The notes under the pieces are model-generated. The model worked only from the letters and a program-made list of their open reading frames with translations. It did not search any database and was not told the DNA's origin. Positions 1-5,176 of a stretch of 5,176 nt of DNA are shown in pieces. The stretch's first letter is position 1. Each line of letters begins with the position of its first letter. Source of the DNA: Prolixibacteraceae bacterium (GTDB lineage Bacteria; Bacteroidota; Bacteroidia; Bacteroidales; Prolixibacteraceae); assembly GCA_007116765.1 (NCBI GenBank), contig SKHV01000312.1, positions 1 to 5,176 of the forward strand, written 5' to 3'. The position numbers and the translations under genes are program-made.

Positions 1-117
1 AATAAAAAAGAGTTAATTAAAGAGTTTGATTTAATTATTATTGGTAAAAAACCTTTTACTTGGCAAGTTTGGCGTTGGGTTAATTTTATTAGATGGTACT
101 CAATTCAATTTCAGTAG
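1..117 (+). CDS. C-terminal end of an unrecognised protein (5' end outside window)
   Basis: Frame 1 is open from the first base to a TAG stop at 115-117, giving 38 residues. The piece has a hydrophobic strand-like run (DLIIIG, about residues 10-15) followed by a tryptophan- and aromatic-rich tail (TWQVWRWVNFIRWYSIQF). I do not recognise the family with any certainty. A tail with alternating W, R and aromatic residues is loosely reminiscent of the C-termini of asparagine-synthase-like proteins found in polysaccharide clusters, but 38 residues are too few to claim this. It is A+T-rich like the start of the next gene, which begins 19 bases downstream on the same strand, so the two are probably co-transcribed and this gene is probably also part of the polysaccharide locus. 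Confidence 0.6.
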   Translation, partial: NKKELIKEFDLIIIGKKPFTWQVWRWVNFIRWYSIQFQ

Positions 118-136
118 AATATAACAGTATTTAAAA

Positions 137-1255
137 ATGAATGTTGCTAATATAGTATTAAATGATTTTACTAATGATAGTCGTGTTTTGAAAACATCAC
201 GCTCAATAAGTACTCTTGGTTATAATGTCACGATAGTTGCCTTGCACTGTGATGGACTAGCTGAAAATGAGTGCTATGATCATTTCTGCCTTGATAGAGT
301 TAAATTAAAGACAAGAAGTTGGTCTAAATTAAAGCTTATTCAGCTTATAAAATATTTTGAATTTTTGATACGTGTTTTTTACCGGTACAAAAAATTTGAT
401 TTTGTTCATTGTAATGACCTCGAGGCTTTACCAATTGGACTTTTAATAAAATTATTCGGTAGTGACGTCAAGGTTATTTATGATTGTCATGAGTATCAGG
501 CAGAGACTAACGACCTTGATAAATTTTCCAAAAGAATGAAAGGCTTTTTGGAGTGGCTTTTAATTCGTTATGTAGATGATGTTATTGTGGTAAGCGAATC
601 TATTGCTGGTGAGTATATTCGTTTATATAATATTCGAAATCCGTATTTAGTGTTAAATTGTCCTACGTATTATGAGCAACCAAAGCGGAATTTATTCCGT
701 GAAAAGCTTGATGTACGATCTGATCAAACCATCTTTCTCTATCAAGGCGGGCTCAGTAAAGGTCGGGGAATTGAATTGCTGCTCGATGCTTTTTCTGATC
801 TAGATACCGATAAGAGTGTTTTGGTTTGCATGGGTTATGGACCCCTTGAAGGTTTGATTCAGGAAAAGGCACAGCAGCAGAATACTGTTTTTTTTCATCC
901 AGCGGTTACCCCTGAGGTGCTGTTGAACTACACCAGCTCAGCTGATTACGGTATTCTTTTCTATGAAGACACTTGCCTTAATCACCGCTACTGTTCACCT
1001 AACAAAATGTTTGAGTACCTGATGGCTGGTTTGCCGGTGCTAACATCAAACCTGTTTGAAATGAAGCGTTTGGTTGAAACCGAAGGTGTCGGAATCGTTG
1101 CTGAAGAAAATACTGTAGAGGGCTTCAGGAAAGCACTAAAAGCTTCATTGAACCAAGACTATGCTGCCATACAGAAAAATGTATTTTCTGCTCGTAAAAA
1201 ATACTGCTGGGAAGAGCAGGAGAATGTTTTGAAAGAGATTTACAATACTCACTAA
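137..1255 (+). CDS. Glycosyltransferase, GT4 family (GT-B fold)
   Basis: 372 residues, a normal length for GT4. It probably transfers a sugar from a nucleotide-sugar donor to the lipid-linked repeat unit at the cytoplasmic face of the inner membrane; donor and linkage cannot be read from the sequence. The N-terminal domain opens with the family-typical pattern NDSRVLKTSRSISTLGYNV (residues 13-31), then HCNDLEALP (91-99) and YDCHEY (115-120). The C-terminal donor-binding domain has YQGGLSKGRGIELLLDAF (202-219), MGYGPLE (232-238) and SPNKMFEYLMAGLPVLTS (287-304). In the EX7E position the second Glu is E293, while the first is Tyr285; variants like this are common, as I recall, in the PNKxFEY subgroup. 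The ATG at 137 is chosen because the family N-terminus begins there, although I see no clear Shine-Dalgarno sequence before it. The stop (1253-1255) overlaps the ATG of the following dead glycosyltransferase. By hand count G+C is about 31% over 121-660 and about 42% over 661-1260. Confidence 0.93.
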   Translation: MNVANIVLNDFTNDSRVLKTSRSISTLGYNVTIVALHCDGLAENECYDHFCLDRVKLKTRSWSKLKLIQLIKYFEFLIRVFYRYKKFDFVHCNDLEALPIGLLIKLFGSDVKVIYDCHEYQAETNDLDKFSKRMKGFLEWLLIRYVDDVIVVSESIAGEYIRLYNIRNPYLVLNCPTYYEQPKRNLFREKLDVRSDQTIFLYQGGLSKGRGIELLLDAFSDLDTDKSVLVCMGYGPLEGLIQEKAQQQNTVFFHPAVTPEVLLNYTSSADYGILFYEDTCLNHRYCSPNKMFEYLMAGLPVLTSNLFEMKRLVETEGVGIVAEENTVEGFRKALKASLNQDYAAIQKNVFSARKKYCWEEQENVLKEIYNTH

Positions 1256-1399
1256 TGTTAAAGATGCCCACCTTACCTCAGTTCACCCACGCTTTGACTT
1301 TCGCTTTTTCTTTAAAGAGTATTCGTCACTTAGTAGCGAAGAAAGTACAACTTGTAAATCAAAGAACATAAGCTGTTGGTATTCAATCAATCTTTATAA
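1255..1399 (+). pseudogene. Remnant of a second GT4 glycosyltransferase (frameshifted, internally deleted)
   Basis: The ATG at 1255-1257 overlaps the preceding stop (TAATG), a usual coupled arrangement. It reads M-L-K and then loses frame: one missing base near 1265 would restore M-L-K-I-A. From 1266 the frame reads AHLTSVHPRFDFRFFFKEYS then SLSSE, ending about 1340. This matches the well-known N-terminus of a GT4 subfamily (pattern LTSVHPRxDxRIFxKExxSL) often found in polysaccharide clusters. Coverage of that family stops there. A second short stretch at 1358-1399, in another frame, reads IKEHKLLVFNQSL and then a stop. It resembles the usual end of such proteins (E-x-KLL-x-LY-x-x-L) and lies 11 bases before wecB, so it is probably the original 3' end. 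If so, roughly 1 kb has been deleted between about 1340 and 1358. The head is well supported; the tail is tentative. Confidence 0.8.
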
Positions 1400-1410
1400 G
1401 CGATTTCATT

Positions 1411-2472
1411 ATGCAAAAAATTCTTACCATCATTGGTGCCCGCCCACAATTTATAAAAGCCAGTGTGGTTTCCAGCGTTATTATGCAAACTGAGGGCATT
1501 GAAGAAATCTTGCTGCATACGGGTCAGCATTTTGATACTAATATGTCGGATGTTTTCTTTAACCAACTAGGCATTCCCAAACCTGATATACAGCTAGATA
1601 TTCACGGTGGAAGTCATGGTGAAATGACGGGTCGTATGCTGGCTGAGATCGAGCAGGCCATGTTAGCACATAAGCCAGATCGGGTCCTGGTTTATGGCGA
1701 TACCAACTCCACATTGGCCGGTGCGCTGGCAGGAGCTAAGCTACATATCCCAGTTGCACATGTGGAAGCCGGACTGCGCAGCTTTAACATGCAGATGCCT
1801 GAAGAGATCAACCGTATTTTGACGGATCAAGTTAGTGATTTGCTCTTTTGTCCCACAGACACAGCCGTTCAAAACCTCAATAATGAAGGCTTTGCTCACA
1901 AGCCTGTACAGGTGTTGCAGGTTGGTGATGTAATGCAAGATGCGGCTTTATTGTTTGCTGAAAAAGCTGAAGCTCCAGTCGGAGAACTACCCGAGGGTTT
2001 CATACTCGCGACCCTGCATCGAGCTGAAAACACTGACAGCCCCGAGCGCTTGGCAGCAATCATTGATGCCCTGAATGAAATCAACACAACCTTGGCACCA
2101 GTTGTGCTACCATTACATCCACGAACTCGGAAACTTGTTGCCCTGCATGGGTTAGAATTGAATGTCCATCTCATTGATCCGTTGGGTTATTTGGAAATGC
2201 TCTGGCTGTTAGATAACTGCAAACTGGTACTGACTGATAGTGGTGGTGTCCAGAAAGAAGCTTTTTTCTTCGGCAAAGCCTGTGTAACGATGCGTGACCA
2301 AACGGAATGGGTTGAGCTGATCCGAGCTGGTGCCAATGAGCTGGTTGGAGCTAACACCATAAGAATTATTGATGCCACCAAACGACACCTAGGGCGACAA
2401 GTTCAAGATACTGTGAACCTGTATGGTGGGGGAAAAGCGGCGGAAAGGGTAGTTTTTCATCTGTTAAGATAG
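1411..2472 (+). CDS. wecB: UDP-N-acetylglucosamine 2-epimerase (non-hydrolysing)
   Basis: 353 residues, near the usual 350-380. This cytoplasmic enzyme interconverts UDP-GlcNAc and UDP-ManNAc, the precursor of ManNAc or ManNAcA units in surface glycans. The N-terminus GARPQFIKAS (9-18) and LLHTGQHFD (34-42) are family signatures. The catalytic positions known from E. coli WecB are present: Asp in YGDTNS (D97), Glu in HVEAGLRS (E119), Glu in MPEEINR (E131) and His in LHRAEN (H203). HPRTRK (236-241) and DSGGVQKEA (276-284) form part of the nucleotide-binding C-terminal domain, and the end GGGKAAERVV is typical. The motif HVEAGLRSFNMQMPEEINR favours UDP-GlcNAc epimerase over the FnlC/WbjD type, which as I recall has MEAGNRCFDQRVPEE there. 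No clear Shine-Dalgarno sequence precedes the start. No wecC-type dehydrogenase lies in the window. G+C in sampled lines is about 47-60%, higher than all its neighbours. Confidence 0.96.
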   Translation: MQKILTIIGARPQFIKASVVSSVIMQTEGIEEILLHTGQHFDTNMSDVFFNQLGIPKPDIQLDIHGGSHGEMTGRMLAEIEQAMLAHKPDRVLVYGDTNSTLAGALAGAKLHIPVAHVEAGLRSFNMQMPEEINRILTDQVSDLLFCPTDTAVQNLNNEGFAHKPVQVLQVGDVMQDAALLFAEKAEAPVGELPEGFILATLHRAENTDSPERLAAIIDALNEINTTLAPVVLPLHPRTRKLVALHGLELNVHLIDPLGYLEMLWLLDNCKLVLTDSGGVQKEAFFFGKACVTMRDQTEWVELIRAGANELVGANTIRIIDATKRHLGRQVQDTVNLYGGGKAAERVVFHLLR

Positions 2473-2804
2473 AGATGATACAACACCTAAGAAAAAGCAC
2501 AGGTGCGCTATTATATCAATTCCGAAAACTTGAGTGCGCGAAACTAGCCATGCACAAAGTTATCACTGGTTTCATGAATTAAAATTGCTATGAGCCGGCT
2601 CTAATGTGAAATCAACTTCAGCGTAGGGCTCAAGGTAAGTAAAATAAAGGCAGCAATGAGTGAAAGCTATCTGGCTTGAGATCTTATATAATGAAATTTT
2701 GATACTTTCTTCCTTGCTTAGTAGTCGACCCGATAGATTCTAGATTGATGTGCGACACTAAATTTTATTTTTACCATACATACATGATAGTAAAAAGATA
2801 TGAG
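2473..2804. other. Gene-free stretch after wecB
   Basis: About 330 bases with frequent stops on both strands and no protein match that I recognise. It holds a perfect 10-base palindrome, GAGCCGGCTC (2592-2601), and a loose inverted repeat TTTTTAC/GTAAAAA (2768-2774 and 2790-2796, 15-base loop). Neither looks like a rho-independent terminator. The stretch adjoins a decayed transposase, so it may be older debris, including the lost 5' part of that element, but I cannot show this. Confidence 0.4.
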
Positions 2805-3086
2805 GTGTTGTCGTGGAATATTACAATAATTTCACACTTGCTGATAAACTGGATCAACAAGCATAGGACTAGGCTGATCTAAATTCAAGCTGGCAAGCCT
2901 ACTCAGAATGCCTACATTGAGCGCTTGAATCAAACAGCTAGACATGAATGGCTGAACTTGCACCAGTTTGAAAGCATGGCCCAACCTCAGCAATTGACCA
3001 CCCAGTGGCTATGGCAGTATAACAACTAACGACCGAACAAGGCCATCTGAGGAATACCGCCGTCCAGACTACTGGTGGCGGCTTAA
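2805..3086 (+). pseudogene. IS3-family transposase OrfB, decayed C-terminal fragment
   Basis: One frame (2805-3086) reads a recognisable end of an IS3-family DDE integrase: ISHLLINWINKH, then IQAGKPTQNAYIERLNQT, RHEWLNLHQFESM, TQWLWQYNN, RPNKAI and GIPPSRLLVAA before the TAA at 3084-3086. The third catalytic residue is the Glu of NAYIER (codon 2919-2921). The second catalytic Asp, expected about 36 codons upstream near 2811, is gone: that stretch reads VLSWNIT. Three in-frame stops break the frame: TAA at 2880, TAA just after QYNN (where relatives have Glu of NNERPN) and TGA after NKAI. The 5' two thirds of OrfB and all of OrfA are missing. It is inactive and evidently old, since it carries point nonsense changes as well as truncation. 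Confidence 0.9.
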
Positions 3087-3126
3087 CCCTCTACACAAAA
3101 CAACGGTTAAAAATGACGGAGTTACA
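3087..3126 (+). mobile_element. Possible right end of the IS3-family element
   Basis: After the transposase stop come about 40 bases ending TTAAAAATGACGGAGTTACA. In related IS3-family elements, as I recall them, the transposase stop is followed by a similar short tail ending in a run of G and then ATTACC, the terminal inverted repeat. The fit is imperfect. No matching left end (which would start near TGTAACTCCGTCA) is seen elsewhere in the window, and no target-site duplication can be identified. The boundary is tentative. Confidence 0.35.
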
Positions 3127-3195
3127 ACGTCACTTAGGAATAATTTGAGTAGTCTATGAGAGATTTATTCATGCATTAATTGGTTAATTTTTTAT

Positions 3196-3199
3196 GAGG
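3196..3199 (+). promoter_or_regulatory. Shine-Dalgarno GAGG of the Wzy-like gene
   Basis: GAGG lies four bases before the ATG at 3204, a short spacing. It sits in a near-perfect tandem repeat: TTTATGAG occurs at 3191-3198 and again at 3201-3208. The first copy supplies the GAGG and the second the start codon. The earlier ATG at 3194 meets a stop after six codons, so 3204 is the real start. Confidence 0.6.
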
Positions 3200-3203
3200 T
3201 TTT

Positions 3204-4475
3204 ATGAGTATTGATAATAAGATTAAATACCTTTTGTTTTTCGGTTTTTTTATATCTTTTATGCCGTTTTTTATAAGTGTTGATTTTAATAGTATATATA
3301 TTACGTTTTCGAGACCGGGTCCATATTATGAGATGGCTATTTTACAGGGTGTTTGGAAGTCGGTATATGATAATGTGATCTCTGAATTTTACGTTACCTT
3401 TCCAGTCTCCTTGGTTTATTTGTGTTTTATGATTTTTTGTTGTTTATGCATCAATCCATTTTCACTGCAAAATAAATCAACTATATTCGGGTCAAACTTT
3501 AGTCCTCTTTTGTATGTTTTTTTTGTGATAAATTTGTGGGTTTATTTTTATGCAGGTGTTTCTAAAACAACTTTCTTGGCGTTACTTCTGATCGTTTTTA
3601 TTTTGATAGTGATTTCGTTGTTGATTTCAGTAGTTCCTTTTTGTAATCTTGATGTTTTTTTTAATATTTTGAGGTGGTCGTTGTTTGTATCTCTACTGCT
3701 TGGTTTTCTGGCTTCGAAATTATATGTTATATCTTATTTTTTCGGTATTGAATATGTTAATTTTCCAGGTGAAATATTGCCGGGCTTTTTTTCAATATAT
3801 AATTTTGAGCAGTATTTTGTGTTGAGTCTAATCTTTTTATTTGTATATTTATATATTAATGGTCAATTAAACCTTTGCTTGTCTGCTATTGTTTTTTTTA
3901 TTTTGCTTTTAATTGCTGTTGTATCTAATAATGATACGGCTATTATTTCATTGGTTTTTTTTGGATTGCTTATAATTAATAATAAGTGGAAGTTTATTAG
4001 TGTTAATTTTTTCAACATTGTTTTGGTGTTTTTAGGTGTTTTGTTGCTGATTTCGGTGCCTTATTTTAGTTACTTCTTATTAGATAATTATAGTCATTTG
4101 ATTGGTGATCCTGCAATATCAGGTATTTGGGCTAGAGTTTTTATATATCATGAATATGTCAGCATGATTGGTTTTTCAAATGTTTTTGTGCCATTTGAAA
4201 TTGATGGTGATTCAAATATCTCGGATCCGCATAACCAGTTGTTGACCTTCATAGTTTATGGTGGGTTATTATACGCTCTTTCTTTTTATACTTTAGTTTT
4301 ATGCTTAATTTATCATGTTGCTGCTAAATTGAGGGCGGTGTTTATTTATTATTCAATAGTGTTAGGTTGTATACTTGAGCCTCTTCTGCATCCATTCATT
4401 TTAGTTCAGTTTGTTTTTTTGTTGTCACTATCTATAGTGCTGAATAAGGTGGATTCATCGCGTTTACGATCATGA
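3204..4475 (+). CDS. Polytopic membrane protein, probable Wzy-type polysaccharide polymerase
   Basis: 423 residues, almost all hydrophobic. I count about 12 likely membrane segments, roughly at 7-26, 63-84, 101-118, 123-146, 154-176, 201-219, 225-240, 243-258, 264-293, 345-371, 376-391 and 396-414. Before the last three is a long hydrophilic loop (294-344) carrying WARVFIYHEYV (309-319) and DPHNQLLTFIVYGG (341-354). A large periplasmic loop with an Arg and a HNxxL motif followed by a Gly-rich helix start is the hallmark of the O-antigen polymerase/ligase superfamily (Wzy, WaaL). Its role would be to join lipid-linked repeat units in the periplasm. Its place inside a glycosyltransferase cluster favours Wzy over a ligase; the sequence alone does not settle it. 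G+C is very low (20-22% in two sampled 60-base lines), typical of wzy genes. No convincing promoter is visible between the IS remnant and the start. Confidence 0.82.
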   Translation: MSIDNKIKYLLFFGFFISFMPFFISVDFNSIYITFSRPGPYYEMAILQGVWKSVYDNVISEFYVTFPVSLVYLCFMIFCCLCINPFSLQNKSTIFGSNFSPLLYVFFVINLWVYFYAGVSKTTFLALLLIVFILIVISLLISVVPFCNLDVFFNILRWSLFVSLLLGFLASKLYVISYFFGIEYVNFPGEILPGFFSIYNFEQYFVLSLIFLFVYLYINGQLNLCLSAIVFFILLLIAVVSNNDTAIISLVFFGLLIINNKWKFISVNFFNIVLVFLGVLLLISVPYFSYFLLDNYSHLIGDPAISGIWARVFIYHEYVSMIGFSNVFVPFEIDGDSNISDPHNQLLTFIVYGGLLYALSFYTLVLCLIYHVAAKLRAVFIYYSIVLGCILEPLLHPFILVQFVFLLSLSIVLNKVDSSRLRS

Positions 4476-4511
4476 TTCTTAAATATAATTATTTGTGTTT
4501 TTGATTACTTT

Positions 4512-4519
4512 GAGGTGAT
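4512..4519 (+). promoter_or_regulatory. Strong Shine-Dalgarno before the GTG-start glycosyltransferase
   Basis: GAGGTGAT matches eight consecutive bases of the anti-16S consensus AGGAGGTGAT and stands just before GTG at 4521. It decides the start: the next in-frame ATG (4584) would remove the first 21 residues, which fit the family N-terminus. Confidence 0.75.
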
Positions 4520-4520
4520 A

Positions 4521-5176
4521 GTGAGAGTAGTACATTGTTGTTTATCAAATTTTTATATTGATGACTATACTTATCAAGAAAATATGTTAATTCATAAGCA
4601 TGTAGAAATGGGTTGTGATGTTTTAGTGCTGGCCTCAACGGAAACTTATAATTCTGAGTTGCGACTTGATTACCTGAATCCCTCTGAATATATAGGTTCT
4701 GAAGGTGCAAGGGTAATACGTGTGCCCTACTCGAGTATTCTGCCCTTTTTCTTAATGAAAAAAATACGCGCGTATTCTGGCGTTATTGATATTTTAGAAA
4801 ATTTTAAGCCAGATGTTATCATGTTTCATGGACCTTGCGCATGGGAATTACTGGTTGTCACAAAGTATGTTAAGCGACATGGGATAAAGCTTTATGTTGA
4901 TAGTCATGAGGATAAAAATAATAGTGCACGGTCATGGATATCTTACATATTGTTGTATAAGTTTTTTTATGTTCCAATTATTCGCAAGTGTAGAAAGTAT
5001 GTAAATAAGTTTTTATACATATCATATGAGTCAAAGTTGTTTTGTAATAATATATATGGATTGTCTGACGGTGATTTGGAGTTTTATCCTCTTGGTGGTA
5101 TTGTATTTAGTGATTTAGAATATAAAAATCGTAGAGATAAATCTAGATATGAATTAAATATTAAATCTGATGATAT
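4521..5176 (+). CDS. Glycosyltransferase, GT4-like, N-terminal part (3' end outside window)
   Basis: An open frame of 218 codons plus two bases runs from GTG at 4521 to the window edge. The N-terminus VRVVHCCLSNFYIDDYTYQEN (1-21) matches the opening of a GT4 subfamily that begins with a short strand, a Gly/Ser-rich turn and a D-x-x-x-YQEN motif. Further support: PDVIMFHG (97-104), LYVDSHEDKNNSARSW (124-139, a family-typical D-x-H-x-D-x-x-NSA stretch), and YGL then FYPLGG (179-193) at the junction with the donor-binding domain. What is present is essentially the whole N-terminal Rossmann-like domain; the C-terminal domain, with the nucleotide-sugar binding motifs, lies beyond the edge. It is cytoplasmic or peripheral and probably adds one sugar of the repeat unit. 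It starts 45 bases after the Wzy-like gene with no terminator between, so the two are likely co-transcribed. It is A+T-rich like its upstream neighbour. Confidence 0.88.
   Translation, partial: MRVVHCCLSNFYIDDYTYQENMLIHKHVEMGCDVLVLASTETYNSELRLDYLNPSEYIGSEGARVIRVPYSSILPFFLMKKIRAYSGVIDILENFKPDVIMFHGPCAWELLVVTKYVKRHGIKLYVDSHEDKNNSARSWISYILLYKFFYVPIIRKCRKYVNKFLYISYESKLFCNNIYGLSDGDLEFYPLGGIVFSDLEYKNRRDKSRYELNIKSDD

Noticed and set aside
1294..1322. TTGACT followed 17 bases later by GAGTAT as a wecB promoter
   Set aside because: The -10 matches at only three of six positions, and the bases are accounted for by the glycosyltransferase remnant.
1255..1371. Short open frame of 38 codons beginning at the overlapping ATG
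   Set aside because: The out-of-frame product is explained as the frameshifted start of the dead GT4 gene; the meaningful homology is in the next frame.
1741..2381. Three antisense open frames opposite wecB (1741-1938, 1896-2174, 2187-2381)
   Set aside because: They lie entirely inside a well-conserved gene, have no recognisable domains or ribosome sites, and are shadows of wecB codon use.
2484..2506. CACCT/AGGTG and GCAC-AG-GTGC pairings just after wecB as a terminator
   Set aside because: The first stem is only five pairs with a 12-base loop, the second has a two-base loop, and no T-run follows.
3114..3173. Promoter before the polymerase gene (AATAAT at 3139-3144, or TTGAGT at 3145-3150)
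   Set aside because: AATAAT has no acceptable -35 at 16-18 bases, and TTGAGT has no good -10 at that spacing; in A+T-rich sequence such single boxes arise by chance.
4489..4710. Antisense 73-residue open frame over the start of the last glycosyltransferase
   Set aside because: It overlaps the convincing GTG-start glycosyltransferase and its strong Shine-Dalgarno, and its product resembles nothing I know.
1..5176. CRISPR array, tRNA, rRNA, toxin-antitoxin, defence system or phage genes
   Set aside because: No regularly spaced repeats, no RNA-gene signatures and no such proteins were seen; the content is explained by polysaccharide genes and IS debris.

Overview
The window is part of a surface-polysaccharide (O-antigen, capsule or exopolysaccharide) biosynthesis locus. 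Every gene reads left to right. The organism is most likely a gammaproteobacterium. I base that on the WecB-type epimerase, the IS3-family remnant and the classic pattern of a sugar-nucleotide enzyme at moderate G+C beside very A+T-rich glycosyltransferase and polymerase genes. This is inference; I cannot name a genus from the sequence.

Layout: (1) 1-117, the last 38 codons of an unrecognised gene. (2) 137-1255, a complete GT4-type glycosyltransferase whose base composition changes partway through. (3) 1255-1399, the wreck of a second, different GT4 glycosyltransferase. Its start overlapped the stop of gene 2; a frameshift and a large internal deletion have left the first ~29 codons and probably the last ~13. 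(4) 1411-2472, wecB, UDP-GlcNAc 2-epimerase. (5) 2473-3203, 731 bases without an intact gene, holding a decayed 3' part of an IS3-family transposase (about 2805-3086) and perhaps the right end of that element. (6) 3204-4475, a very A+T-rich polytopic membrane protein that looks like a Wzy-type polysaccharide polymerase (or a related ligase). (7) 4521 to the window end, a third GT4-type glycosyltransferase, starting at GTG after a strong Shine-Dalgarno sequence and cut by the window edge.

How the genes fit together: WecB would supply UDP-ManNAc, either used directly or oxidised to UDP-ManNAcA by a dehydrogenase not seen here. The glycosyltransferases would build the repeat unit on the cytoplasmic face of the inner membrane on a lipid carrier. 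The Wzy-like protein would polymerise flipped units on the periplasmic face. The dead glycosyltransferase implies that the glycan once had another linkage, or that this step is now done by another gene.

No novel defence, RNA or regulatory system is visible. The interest lies in the evolutionary scars: a pseudogene hidden in what looks like a 155-base intergenic gap, a possible chimeric glycosyltransferase, and an IS scar at a sharp composition boundary.
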